Of a stretch of DNA of 42,831 bases, positions 7,204-14,806 are shown one piece after another. Within the stretch, counting starts at the first letter, position 1. The number at the start of each line of letters is the position of its first letter. The stretch is from positions 1-42,831 of the forward strand of contig JAGARQ010000048.1 of NCBI GenBank assembly GCA_017622175.1, given 5' to 3'. Made by a program: the position numbers and the translations under genes. Under the pieces are notes generated by a model that searched no databases, had not been told where the DNA came from, and worked only from the letters and a program-made list of their open reading frames with translations. This DNA is from Bacilli bacterium. GTDB taxonomy: Bacteria > Bacillota_I > Bacilli_A > RF39 > UBA660.

Positions 7204-7803
7204 GTGTTAGGAAGACTTACTAATACAATACAAGGTGTTGTGAATTTTGCTTGGCCAATGGTTTTAATATCAGTTGTGATACTTGTATCTTTTAGATTAA
7301 GTTATTTATTTAAGAATAAAGAGAAGTTAGTTTTATATAAAGAATTATTGGGGTTAAGTTTTGTTATTTATATTTTATGTTTATTCCAAGTTGTTACATT
7401 TCAAGATAATGTTTCTTGGTCTAGTAATAATTTTATTCCTTTTAGGGAAATGTTTAGATATAATATTGGAAGTCGTTTATTTGTAAAGAATGTACTTGGT
7501 AATGCATTAATGTTTTTACCATATGGTTTCTTTATTAGTTATTATTTAAAGAATAAGAAACCATGGTTAACGTTAGTGTTAACGTTAATTGCATCTTTTT
7601 CAATAGAACTTGTACAAATGGTTATTGGTAGAGTATTTGATATTGATGATATTTTACTTAATTTATTAGGTGGATATTTAGGATATTTACTTTATTATTG
7701 GTTAGGTAGATTTTATGAGAAATTACCTAGTGTATTTAAATCAGAATTATGTTTAAATATTATTTCAGCAATTATATTAATTGGAGTAATTAGTTTATTA
7801 TAG
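7204..7803 (+). CDS. VanZ-like membrane protein
   Basis: A 199-aa integral membrane protein with four to five hydrophobic segments. The VanZ-like signature is clear: NFIPFREMFRYN (the polar N-F-I-P-F loop), then NVLGNALMFLPYGFF, and SIELVQMVIGRVFDIDDILLNLLGGYLGY. VanZ family proteins are linked to low-level teicoplanin resistance or envelope processes; function here is unknown. GTG 7204 is chosen because GGAAGGTG at 7190-7197 precedes it; an ATG at 7177 would add 9 residues and overlap yqfD by 26 bases. It occupies the slot where phoH and the cyclic-di-AMP phosphodiesterase gene pgpH usually lie. Confidence 0.85.
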   Translation: MLGRLTNTIQGVVNFAWPMVLISVVILVSFRLSYLFKNKEKLVLYKELLGLSFVIYILCLFQVVTFQDNVSWSSNNFIPFREMFRYNIGSRLFVKNVLGNALMFLPYGFFISYYLKNKKPWLTLVLTLIASFSIELVQMVIGRVFDIDDILLNLLGGYLGYLLYYWLGRFYEKLPSVFKSELCLNIISAIILIGVISLL

Positions 7804-7813
7804 GAGGAAGTAA

Positions 7814-8266
7814 ATGAGTAAAATTGAGATATTTAATCAATTAGATGAAGAAATAAAGGAATTAGAAACAGTAGAGAAAGTATTGCTTAGTGCGATTGAA
7901 AAAGAAAAGTTAGAAGATGTTACTTTTAATTTGATTATTGTAGATAATGAGTATATTCATGAGCTTAATAAGAATTATAGAGGAATTGATAGAGAGACTG
8001 ATGTAATTACTTTTGCCCTTGAAGATGAGGATAGTATTATTGTTCCTGAAGAAGAGGGACGTAATCTTGGAGATATTTATATTTCTATTGATAAGGCTCG
8101 TAGTCAAGCAGAAGAGTACGGGCATGGACTTTTACGTGAACTTTCATTTTTAGCAGTACATGGTTTTTATCATTTACTTGGGTTTGATCATATGACTCCA
8201 GAAGAAGAGAAAGTTATGTTTGCAAAACAAGAGGAGGTTTTGGAAGAGTATGGGATTACTAGATAA
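7814..8266 (+). CDS. ybeY: Endoribonuclease YbeY, 16S rRNA 3' end maturation
   Basis: A single-strand-specific metalloendoribonuclease for 16S rRNA processing and ribosome quality control. The 150-aa protein has the signature HGFYHLLGFDH: His116, His120 and His126 bind the zinc ion. Upstream are the family strands LNKNYRGIDRETDVITF and LGDIYISID, where the conserved Arg/Thr-Asp-Val loop lies. TAGGAGGAAG precedes the ATG with good spacing. It overlaps the start region of dgkA by 17 bases, the same order (ybeY-dgkA-cdd-era) as in Bacillus. Confidence 0.95.
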   Translation: MSKIEIFNQLDEEIKELETVEKVLLSAIEKEKLEDVTFNLIIVDNEYIHELNKNYRGIDRETDVITFALEDEDSIIVPEEEGRNLGDIYISIDKARSQAEEYGHGLLRELSFLAVHGFYHLLGFDHMTPEEEKVMFAKQEEVLEEYGITR

Positions 8267-8675
8267 GTTTAAGAAAAGAAAAATGGAGTATAATAATAGC
8301 CTTGATATAAGACGATTAGGAAGAAGTTTCAAAGCTGCATTTGAGGGGATTGCATCTACATATAAGAAAGAACAAAATATAAAGATTCATACAATTATTT
8401 CAATTATTGTTATTATTGGAGGAATTCTTTTTAAGATTAATTATATTGAATGGTTAGTTTGTTTAGTATTAATTGGTTTTGTTTTGATGGCAGAATTTTT
8501 TAATACAGCAATTGAATATGTAGTTGATTTGGCATCACCTAATATTCATCCTTTAGCTAAAGCGGCTAAAGATACTGCGAGTGCGGGAGTATTGATGATG
8601 GCAATTATTTCGGCGTTAATTGGTTGTGTTATATTTATACCAAAAATTATAGATTTTGTTGGAGGATTATTTTAA
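8250..8675 (+). CDS. dgkA: Diacylglycerol/undecaprenol kinase family
   Basis: A small integral membrane kinase that phosphorylates undecaprenol (Gram-positive type) or diacylglycerol, feeding C55-phosphate for wall synthesis. Three hydrophobic helices are visible. The conserved AEFFNTAIEYVVDL block (Glu82, Asn85, Glu89) and AKDTASAGVLMMA are the active-site signatures. The start is chosen as ATG 8250 (141 aa) after GGAAGAG at 8242; the ATG at 8283 is possible and would give 130 aa. Its stop overlaps the start of cdd by one base. Confidence 0.93.
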   Translation: MGLLDKFKKRKMEYNNSLDIRRLGRSFKAAFEGIASTYKKEQNIKIHTIISIIVIIGGILFKINYIEWLVCLVLIGFVLMAEFFNTAIEYVVDLASPNIHPLAKAAKDTASAGVLMMAIISALIGCVIFIPKIIDFVGGLF

Positions 8676-9061
8676 TGAAAGAGAAGTTATTAGAGTTATT
8701 AAAAAATAGTTATGCACCATATTCTAACTTTCCAGTAGCAGCTGTTGTTGTTACAAAAGATGGTAGAGAGTTTAGTGGAGTAAATGTAGAAGATGCTAGT
8801 ACAAGAGCAGGGACTTGTGCTGAAAGAACTGCAATATTTAGTGCTATAGCAGCAGGAGTTAAAAAAGGTGAATTTAAAGAAGTTAATGTTATGGTTTCAA
8901 GTGGAGAAATTGGAACACCTTGTTTTGTTTGTAGACAAATGATTTTAGAAGTTTTTGATAAAGATTCAATTGTTAGATGTTGGGCAACAGACGGTAGATA
9001 TAAAGAATTTACTGTTAATGAATTATGTCCTTATCCATTTGATAGTGAGGATTTAAAATAA
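8675..9061 (+). CDS. cdd: Cytidine deaminase
   Basis: Converts cytidine and deoxycytidine to uridine and deoxyuridine in pyrimidine salvage. The 128-aa size and ligands fit the tetrameric type: TCAERTAIF (Cys48 binds zinc, Glu50 shuttles protons) and PCFVCRQ (Cys83, Cys86). AYPYSNFPVAA-like YAPYSNFPVAA near the start and the GVNVEDAS strand bind the nucleoside. The ATG at 8675 has GGAGG at 8661-8665 and overlaps the dgkA stop; a longer frame from 8624 is just overlap with dgkA. Its stop overlaps era by one base. Confidence 0.95.
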   Translation: MKEKLLELLKNSYAPYSNFPVAAVVVTKDGREFSGVNVEDASTRAGTCAERTAIFSAIAAGVKKGEFKEVNVMVSSGEIGTPCFVCRQMILEVFDKDSIVRCWATDGRYKEFTVNELCPYPFDSEDLK

Positions 9062-9951
9062 TGAAGTGTGGTTTTGTTAGTTTAGTAGGTAGACCTAATG
9101 TTGGAAAGAGTACATTACTTAATAGTGTACTTGGGATGAAACTAGCAATTACTTCTAATGTTAGTGGTACTACAAGAAATGTAATTCAAGGTATTTATAA
9201 TGATAATGATTCACAAATAGTATTTGTAGATACACCAGGTATTCATAAACCAACACATAAGCTTGGTAATTTAATGAATAAAAAAGCGTATAATAATACT
9301 GAAGGTGTTGATGTAATATTATTCTTAATTGATATTTCTAAAGGATTTGGTAGAGGAGATCAATTTATCTTAGATAAAATTAAAGATAAAGGTGTACCTA
9401 TATTTTTACTTCTTAATAAAATTGATCAAGTTAAGAATAAAGAAAATTTATTAAGTGAAATTAATAAATTAAAAGAGTTATATGATTTTGCGGAAATTAT
9501 TCCAATTTCGGCAATGAAACATGATAATGTTGATGTATTAGTTAATTGTATTAAAAAATATTTAGATGATAGTGAAGCTATTTTTTCAGAAGATGATTTA
9601 ACTAATGTTTCAACTAGATTTATTATGGCTGAGTTTTTAAGAGAAAAGATTTTAGAACTTACTCATGATGAAATTCCACATACAGTTACTTGTTATGTAG
9701 AAAACTATGAAGAAGATGATGAAGTAGTGCATATTCAAGTATTAGTTGTTGTTGATAGAGATAATATTAAAAAGATTATTATTGGAAAAGGTGGCTCTAT
9801 GTTAAAAGAAATTGGTACTAGAGCTAGACATGATATGGAAGAATTTCTTGGTAAGAAAGTATTCTTAGAGACTTATGTTAAGACTTTAAAGAATTGGCGT
9901 GATCAAGAAAAGTATTTCTTAGAACTTGGTTTAAAAGACGAAGATGAATAA
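9061..9951 (+). CDS. era: GTPase Era, 30S ribosome assembly
   Basis: An essential GTPase that binds the 3' end of 16S rRNA during 30S maturation. At 296 aa it is full length. G1 is GRPNVGKST (10-18), G3 DTPG, G4 NKID and G5 SAMK. The C-terminal KH domain carries VIIGKGG-like IIIGKGGSMLKEIG, then the family ending KVFLETYVKTLKNWRD. It starts on the last base of the cdd stop, with GAGG about 9 bases upstream, so it is co-translated with cdd. YbeY and Era act on the same rRNA end. Confidence 0.97.
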   Translation: MKCGFVSLVGRPNVGKSTLLNSVLGMKLAITSNVSGTTRNVIQGIYNDNDSQIVFVDTPGIHKPTHKLGNLMNKKAYNNTEGVDVILFLIDISKGFGRGDQFILDKIKDKGVPIFLLLNKIDQVKNKENLLSEINKLKELYDFAEIIPISAMKHDNVDVLVNCIKKYLDDSEAIFSEDDLTNVSTRFIMAEFLREKILELTHDEIPHTVTCYVENYEEDDEVVHIQVLVVVDRDNIKKIIIGKGGSMLKEIGTRARHDMEEFLGKKVFLETYVKTLKNWRDQEKYFLELGLKDEDE

Positions 9952-9972
9952 AATTTGAATAAATTAAAAATT

Positions 9973-10002
9973 AAATCACCACTATATTAATAGAGGTGAT
10001 TT
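9973..10002 (+). promoter_or_regulatory. Hairpin covering the yqzL ribosome binding site
   Basis: AAATCACCACTAT (9973-9985), loop ATTA, then ATAGAGGTGATTT (9990-10002): 13 paired positions with one mismatch. The right arm contains the AGAGGTGA ribosome site of yqzL. It could hold back translation of yqzL and perhaps recO, or act as a weak terminator of the era operon; only three to four T follow. Confidence 0.5.
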
Positions 10003-10003
10003 T

Positions 10004-10093
10004 ATGAGTTATGATATTTTATGGAAGTTATTTATTAAGACTGGAGATATTAAATATTATAATTTAATGCAAGCATTAAAGAAGAGTGATTAG
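10004..10093 (+). CDS. yqzL: YqzL-like small protein
   Basis: A 29-aa ORF too short for ordinary ORF calling, with a good ribosome site AGAGGTGA (9992-9999). The sequence has the YqzL pattern: a Trp then hydrophobics (DILWKLFIKTGDIKYYN), where W-x-x-F-x-x-TG-x-I-x-x-Y is the family core. In Bacillus yqzL also sits between era and recO, and the recO start follows the stop codon directly. Function is unknown. It is shorter than the Bacillus protein (about 47 aa). Confidence 0.75.
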   Translation: MSYDILWKLFIKTGDIKYYNLMQALKKSD

Positions 10094-10834
10094 ATGAAAA
10101 TAGAGAGTTTTGAGGGTATTGTTTTAACTGAAACTAATTATAGTGAATCAAGTAAGATTCTTAATGTTTTAACTAATGATCGTGGTATTGTTGGGATTAT
10201 GTCTAAGGGATGTAGAAATGTTAAGAGTAAGTTACGTGGTGTAAGTAGAAAATTAATTTATGGTACATTTCATGTTTATTATAAAGAGAATGGTTTGTCT
10301 ACTTTAATTGGGGTAGATTTAATTAATTCATTTTCTAAAACAATGATGGATTTAGAAAGAATTAGCTTTTCTTTATATTTACTTGATTTAAGTTATCAGG
10401 TAGTTAAACAAAATGATGATAATGAAATATTTGAATTATTAAAGGATACTTTATTAAAGATTGAAGAAGGTCTTAATCCGTTTGTTTTGACTAATATTTT
10501 AGAACTTAAATTACTTGATTATTTAGGTGTTAGACCTAGTATTGATGCTTGTAGTATTTGTGGTAGCGATAAAGGTATTGTTACTTTATCTAGTGATAGT
10601 GGTGGATATGTATGTAGAAATTGTTTTAATAATGAAGGATATGTATCTGAAAAGACTATTAAAATGATTAGAATGTATTATTATGTTGAAATTAAAAATA
10701 TATCTAAGTTAGATGTATCTGATGAGGTAAGTAGAGAGATTAATCAATTCTTAGATATGTATTATGAAAGATATACTGGTCTATATTTAAAGAGTAAGGA
10801 ATTTATAAAAGGACTTAATAAGTTAACTAATTAG
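10094..10834 (+). CDS. recO: DNA repair protein RecO
   Basis: Recombination mediator that helps load RecA onto SSB-coated DNA in the RecFOR pathway. The 246-aa protein begins with the OB fold (ESFEGIVLTETNYSESSKIL, NDRGIVGIMSKGCR), continues with a helical middle, and has a zinc finger CSIC (153/156) and CRNC (174/177) with YLGVRPSID just before it. The ATG follows the yqzL stop with no gap, so the two are coupled. A terminator follows. Confidence 0.93.
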   Translation: MKIESFEGIVLTETNYSESSKILNVLTNDRGIVGIMSKGCRNVKSKLRGVSRKLIYGTFHVYYKENGLSTLIGVDLINSFSKTMMDLERISFSLYLLDLSYQVVKQNDDNEIFELLKDTLLKIEEGLNPFVLTNILELKLLDYLGVRPSIDACSICGSDKGIVTLSSDSGGYVCRNCFNNEGYVSEKTIKMIRMYYYVEIKNISKLDVSDEVSREINQFLDMYYERYTGLYLKSKEFIKGLNKLTN

Positions 10835-10838
10835 ATAT

Positions 10839-10863
10839 AAGCAAGGATTTCTTGCTTTTTTTG
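10839..10863 (+). terminator. recO terminator
   Basis: AAGCAAG, loop GATTT, CTTGCTT, then T run. Confidence 0.85.
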
Positions 10864-10880
10864 TGGTTTTATGTTATAAT
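10852..10880 (+). promoter_or_regulatory. Promoter for the small membrane protein at 10907
   Basis: TTGCTT (10852-10857, inside the recO terminator), 17-base spacer, TATAAT (10875-10880). Confidence 0.6.
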
Positions 10881-10906
10881 ATAGCCACATTTTGGGGGAA
10901 TGGATT

Positions 10907-11005
10907 ATGGATATGATATTTGTATTATTAATGATTACAATGCATGTATTCTTTTTACTTGTAAAAGAAGTATGTGAATTAGTTATTGATTATAGAAAGT
11001 TTTAA
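10907..11005 (+). CDS. Small single-pass membrane protein, 32 aa
   Basis: An ORF too short for ordinary ORF calling, with its own TATAAT promoter and a strong GGGGGA ribosome site (10894-10899) 7 bases from the ATG. The product is almost all one hydrophobic helix (MDMIFVLLMITMHVFFLLV) followed by a short charged tail ending in YRKF. Family unknown. Its stop overlaps the AAGGTGA ribosome site of the next gene, which implies a two-gene operon and possibly a shared membrane role. Confidence 0.6.
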   Translation: MDMIFVLLMITMHVFFLLVKEVCELVIDYRKF

Positions 11006-11013
11006 GGTGAGTT

Positions 11014-11961
11014 ATGAATAAGGAAAGGGTAAAGAAGGGACTTATCAGTGCAGCTCCTTTTATAGCTGGTGCAGGAATTCAAATACCATATATATTTGAT
11101 GATGGTGGATGGTTTAATCTTGCAATGTTATTAACTAATGCTGGAGTTGCATATATAAATTATAAAAATGGTGTTGTTAAATTTGATAGAGAAGCTTTTG
11201 TTAAGTCTCCTATTTGCCAGGAGTACTTAGAATTATATAAAGACTTTGTTAAAGATATTGCAACAGCATATGAAGAACTTGGGATAAATCCTGGATTAGA
11301 AGCAGCTGTTGCTTTTAGGTATTGTTTAGAAAATGGAATGTTTTCTAAAGATAAAACAAATAGTTATGCATTATTTGAAAATGATAATGATAAATTTATT
11401 GCATTTTTAGGTGGTAGAGTTGCCACTGGTAAACAATGTTGTAGACATAGTGCTTCATTGTTTTCAGATATTAATAGTAATATGAAGAAAGGTTTATCAC
11501 CTAAAATATCTGTTTTTTTAAGTGATACTTATAGTAAGAAAATAAAGTTAAAACCTAATCATTTAGTATCTGGATTAGTACATAAGAATAAGAAAATGTT
11601 ATTTGATAGCACTTCGTCTTTTAATAATGTGTTTGCGGATGGTCTTGGATTTATCCAAGATAAAAAAGTTAGAGGAAGAGTAGTTGCGGAAAATGTTACT
11701 GGTACTAAATTTAATTTTGTTAATGATGCATATGATAATAAATTACTTGCAACAGATACGTATGAGCTATTTATGGATTTAGAAAGTATTAAAGATTCAT
11801 CTGAAATATTTGATGATTATATGGAAGCTATTTTTTCTATCGTAGGACATGCTAAAGACTTTAGTGATTTACATGAAGAAGAGAAACCAAAAATTTTACA
11901 ACTGGCTAATTTAAGTACAATTGTTTCTTCTCATGGAAAAGAAATTGTTAAAGAAAAGTAG
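11014..11961 (+). CDS. Membrane-linked protein with papain/transglutaminase-like Cys-His-Asp pattern
   Basis: I do not recognise the family with certainty. The 315-aa product has a hydrophobic hairpin at residues 9-50 (two short segments around YIFDDGGWF), then a globular part. Within it, GKQCCRHSASLFSDI (Cys142/143 opening a helix), KPNHLVSGLV (His183 on a strand) and KMLFDST (Asp198 on the next strand) follow the order and spacing of the transglutaminase/papain-like triad. It could be a peptidase or a cross-linking enzyme, or an inactive relative. It is coupled to the 32-aa membrane protein upstream and ends just before the glyS promoter. Confidence 0.5.
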   Translation: MNKERVKKGLISAAPFIAGAGIQIPYIFDDGGWFNLAMLLTNAGVAYINYKNGVVKFDREAFVKSPICQEYLELYKDFVKDIATAYEELGINPGLEAAVAFRYCLENGMFSKDKTNSYALFENDNDKFIAFLGGRVATGKQCCRHSASLFSDINSNMKKGLSPKISVFLSDTYSKKIKLKPNHLVSGLVHKNKKMLFDSTSSFNNVFADGLGFIQDKKVRGRVVAENVTGTKFNFVNDAYDNKLLATDTYELFMDLESIKDSSEIFDDYMEAIFSIVGHAKDFSDLHEEEKPKILQLANLSTIVSSHGKEIVKEK

Positions 11962-11964
11962 GAC

Positions 11965-11993
11965 TTGACTTTAATAAAAAAGTTCAGTATATT
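11965..11993 (+). promoter_or_regulatory. glyS promoter
   Basis: TTGACT (11965-11970), 17-base spacer, TATATT (11988-11993), putting the start near 12000. Confidence 0.7.
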
Positions 11994-11999
11994 ATTAGA

Positions 12000-12131
12000 A
12001 ACAAGTGATAAGTGCGATGACGGGTGTGGAAAGCCAAGAGCAGTATAAACAAGAGCAGATTCTTCTAGAATAAGTAAGGTGGAACCGCGGAAAATAATTT
12101 TTCGTCCTTACGTTATTCTAGAAGTTTTTTA
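12000..12131 (+). promoter_or_regulatory. T-box riboswitch of glyS
   Basis: The 14-base T-box core GGTGGAACCGCGG lies at 12078-12090 and its partner CGTCCTTA at 12103-12110. The competing terminator is the long stem TTCTAGAATAAGTAAGG (12062-12079) with CCTTACGTTATTCTAGAA (12106-12123) and a T run. Uncharged tRNA-Gly should bind the leader, hold the antiterminator and turn glyS on. Only about 78 bases separate the predicted start from the T-box core, so Stem I must be very short. I could not place the specifier codon with confidence. Confidence 0.88.
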
Positions 12132-12182
12132 TTTATTATTACTTGTATATTACAAAAGTTTATTAAAAAAGGAGGAATAGGA

Positions 12183-13553
12183 ATGGAAAAATTAACAATG
12201 GAAAAGTTAGTAAACTACTGTAAGCAATATGGATTCATATTTCAAGGAAGTGAGATTTACGGCGGTTTAGCTAATACATGGGATTATGGTCCATTAGGTT
12301 CAAGATTAAAAAATAATATTAAAGATTCTTGGAGAAAAAGATTTATTCAAGAAAGACCAAATGCATATGAAGTTGATTCAGCAATTTTAATGCATCCGAG
12401 GGTTTGGGAAGCTAGCGGCCACGTTTCAAGTTTCTCTGATCCACTTATAGATTGTAAAGGATGTAAGATGAGACATCGTGTTGATAACTTAATTGATGAC
12501 TTTGATCCTGAAGCTAAAGCTGATGGTATGAGTCAAGAAGAAATGATGGCTTATATTAAAGAACACAAAGTACCATGTCCAAAATGTGGTAAGAGTGATT
12601 ATACTGATATTCGTCAATTCAATTTAATGTTTGAAACACATAGAGGTGTTACTGAAGATGGTAAAAATAAAGTTTATCTTCGTCCAGAAAATGCACAAGG
12701 TGAATATACAAATTTCTTAAATGTACAAAGAAGTATGAGAGCTAAATTACCATTTAGTATTGGTCAAATTGGTAAAGCATTTAGAAATGAAATTACACCA
12801 GGTAACTTTACTTTTAGAACAATTGAATTTGAACAAATGGAATATCAAACTTTCTGTAAAGAAGGAACTGATAGTGAACTTTATGCATACTTTAAAGAAT
12901 ATGCTAAAAAGTATTTTATGGATTTAGGAATACCTGAAGAGAAATTAAGATATCATGATCATGAAAAGTTAGCTCATTATGCTAAAGAAGCATGTGATGT
13001 TGATTATAAATTCTGTTTTGGATGGGGAGAAATTAATGGTACTCATAACAGAACTAATTATGATTTAGGACGTCATCAAGAATATTCATCTACTTCACAA
13101 GAATATTTAGATCCTGAAACTAATGAAAAATTTATTCCATATATTATTGAATCAACATATGGATGTGATCGTATGGTTTTAGCAATTCTTGATAATAGTT
13201 ATGATGAAGAAGTTCTTGAAAATGGTGAAACTCGTGAAGTTATGAGATTTAGTCCATATTTAGCACCATATAAATTAGCTGTACTTCCACTTAATAAAAA
13301 ATATCATGGTGAAAAAGCTAAAGAATTATTTGAACAATTTAATAAATGCTTTATGACTACTTATGATGAAACTGCATCAATTGGTAAACGTTATAGAAGA
13401 CAAGATGCTATTGGTACACCATTTGCAATTACTGTTGATGATGAAACTTTAAATAATGGAACAGTTACTTTAAGAGATAGAGATACTATGGAACAAATAG
13501 TATTAAAAGTTGAAGAAGTAGAAGCATACGTATTAAGTAAAATTAAGTTTTAA
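12183..13553 (+). CDS. glyS: Glycyl-tRNA synthetase, single-chain alpha-2 type
   Basis: Charges tRNA-Gly. At 456 aa it is the dimeric eukaryote/archaea-like form found in Mycoplasma and Staphylococcus, not the alpha2-beta2 GlyQ-GlyS of Bacillus subtilis. It begins with YCKQYGFIFQGSEIYGGL, has class II motif 2 in QIGKAFRNEITP and motif 3 in STYGCDRMVLAIL, a zinc-type CKGCKMRH/CPKCGK pair (about residues 93-139), and the C-terminal anticodon-binding domain from LAPYKLAVLPL. AGGAGGAATAG precedes the ATG. The T-box leader upstream controls it. Confidence 0.97.
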   Translation: MEKLTMEKLVNYCKQYGFIFQGSEIYGGLANTWDYGPLGSRLKNNIKDSWRKRFIQERPNAYEVDSAILMHPRVWEASGHVSSFSDPLIDCKGCKMRHRVDNLIDDFDPEAKADGMSQEEMMAYIKEHKVPCPKCGKSDYTDIRQFNLMFETHRGVTEDGKNKVYLRPENAQGEYTNFLNVQRSMRAKLPFSIGQIGKAFRNEITPGNFTFRTIEFEQMEYQTFCKEGTDSELYAYFKEYAKKYFMDLGIPEEKLRYHDHEKLAHYAKEACDVDYKFCFGWGEINGTHNRTNYDLGRHQEYSSTSQEYLDPETNEKFIPYIIESTYGCDRMVLAILDNSYDEEVLENGETREVMRFSPYLAPYKLAVLPLNKKYHGEKAKELFEQFNKCFMTTYDETASIGKRYRRQDAIGTPFAITVDDETLNNGTVTLRDRDTMEQIVLKVEEVEAYVLSKIKF

Positions 13554-13557
13554 TTAG

Positions 13558-13580
13558 AAGAGGAGAAATCCTCTTTTTTT
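13558..13580 (+). terminator. glyS terminator
   Basis: AAGAGGA, loop GAAA, TCCTCTT, then T run. Confidence 0.88.
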
Positions 13581-13660
13581 GTTTTACGTTAAGTAATTAA
13601 ATATTATTAGGTAATGTGTTTGTTCCATGATACAATTTAAGAGAGTGTAGGAGGTTATTT

Positions 13661-14068
13661 ATGAGTGATACTTTGAAAGATGTTTATGAAATTATTTGTG
13701 GTAAAGTAGATTTTACTGAAGAAGAGTTTTTTAGTTTGTCTGATAAAGAAAAAAATGATTGGATAGAAGCGTGCCGTTTAGCAGCTATTTTATATGAAAA
13801 TAAAAAAGTTGAATTATACAATGGTTATCGTTCAACTAAGTTAATTGATGATAATGGAAATATTGATTTAGCTGAATGTGTTATTTTGGTTAAGAGTAAA
13901 AAGAAATTATATGATGTTATTTCTAATGATCCTAATAGACCAGGTACTTTAGTTGAATTTGTATTACTTGGAGAAGTTGGTACTTCTGAAATAGTTAATC
14001 AAGCTATTCATAATGAATATAAAGAAACTGCTAAAGATATTAATGATGCAAAACAAAATTATTATTAA
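13661..14068 (+). CDS. Hypothetical protein, 135 aa
   Basis: A small acidic soluble protein I do not recognise. It has a helical N-terminal half (VYEIICGKVDFTEEEFFSLSDKEKNDWIEACRLAAIL) and a strand-containing second half ending in an asparagine- and lysine-rich helix. No catalytic motif or membrane segment is seen. The ribosome site TAGGAGG is strong, and the glutaminase-type gene begins 13 bases after its stop, so the two form an operon. It may assist that enzyme, but nothing in the sequence says how. Confidence 0.7.
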   Translation: MSDTLKDVYEIICGKVDFTEEEFFSLSDKEKNDWIEACRLAAILYENKKVELYNGYRSTKLIDDNGNIDLAECVILVKSKKKLYDVISNDPNRPGTLVEFVLLGEVGTSEIVNQAIHNEYKETAKDINDAKQNYY

Positions 14069-14081
14069 TAGAGGTGATTTA

Positions 14082-14792
14082 ATGAAACCTGTAATTGGTA
14101 TTCCGCTTAGATATCAAAAGTTAGTTGATAATAGAGCAATTGTTTATATGAGTGAGAGAATGAGAAGAACTGTTCAACTAGCTGGAGGATTTGTGTATGC
14201 GATTAGTCCGGTACAAAATTTAGATAATATTCATACAAAGGGAAATGAGTTTCCTGAACTTACTGATAGTGAAAAAGAAGATATAAATACTAGTTTAAAT
14301 ATGTGTGATGGAATTATTTTTCCTGGTGGAATTAAATTTACTCCATACGATAGATATTTATTTGAAATGGCAATTGAAAAGAAAATACCTGTTTTAGGAA
14401 TTTGTTTAGGTATGCAGATGATGAGTTGTTTGAAAAAAGATATTGAACTTTTTGATGTTGAAACAGGAGTTGATCATTATCAAGAGTCTGATTTTGAACT
14501 TTGTCATAGTGTAAAGATAAGTAAAGAAAGTAAATTGTTTGAGATTATTGGTAAAGAAGAAATTATGGTTAATAGTTATCATAAGAGGTGTATAGGCACA
14601 AATGATTTATTTAAGATAAGTGCTGTTTGTGATGATGGAATCATTGAATCTATTGAGTATTTAGGAGATAGTTTTGCTGTTGGAGTGCAATGGCATCCTG
14701 AAATTAGTTATGAGTTTGATGAAAATTCTAAGAAGGTAATAGATAATTTTATAGAAGTTTGTAAAAAACATAGTTTAGAAAGAAGCGTATAG
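14082..14792 (+). CDS. Class I glutamine amidotransferase / gamma-glutamyl hydrolase (peptidase C26)
   Basis: A 236-aa glutaminase-fold enzyme of the PuuD/C26 type that removes gamma-linked glutamyl groups. GICLGMQMM carries the nucleophile Cys108, and VQWHPEI carries His205 and Glu207 of the triad. The oxyanion strand is GIIFPGGIK. The start MKPVIGIP matches the family; AGAGGTGATTT just upstream of ATG 14082 decides against the longer frame from 14013. Substrate is not deducible; candidates are gamma-glutamyl-GABA, folate polyglutamate or a wall peptide. Confidence 0.88.
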   Translation: MKPVIGIPLRYQKLVDNRAIVYMSERMRRTVQLAGGFVYAISPVQNLDNIHTKGNEFPELTDSEKEDINTSLNMCDGIIFPGGIKFTPYDRYLFEMAIEKKIPVLGICLGMQMMSCLKKDIELFDVETGVDHYQESDFELCHSVKISKESKLFEIIGKEEIMVNSYHKRCIGTNDLFKISAVCDDGIIESIEYLGDSFAVGVQWHPEISYEFDENSKKVIDNFIEVCKKHSLERSV

Positions 14793-14806
14793 TACTTCTT
14801 TTTTTA
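14779..14806 (+). terminator. Terminator after the C26 gene
   Basis: AAAGAAG (14779-14785), 9-base loop, CTTCTTT, then T run; it overlaps the stop codon. Confidence 0.6.
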
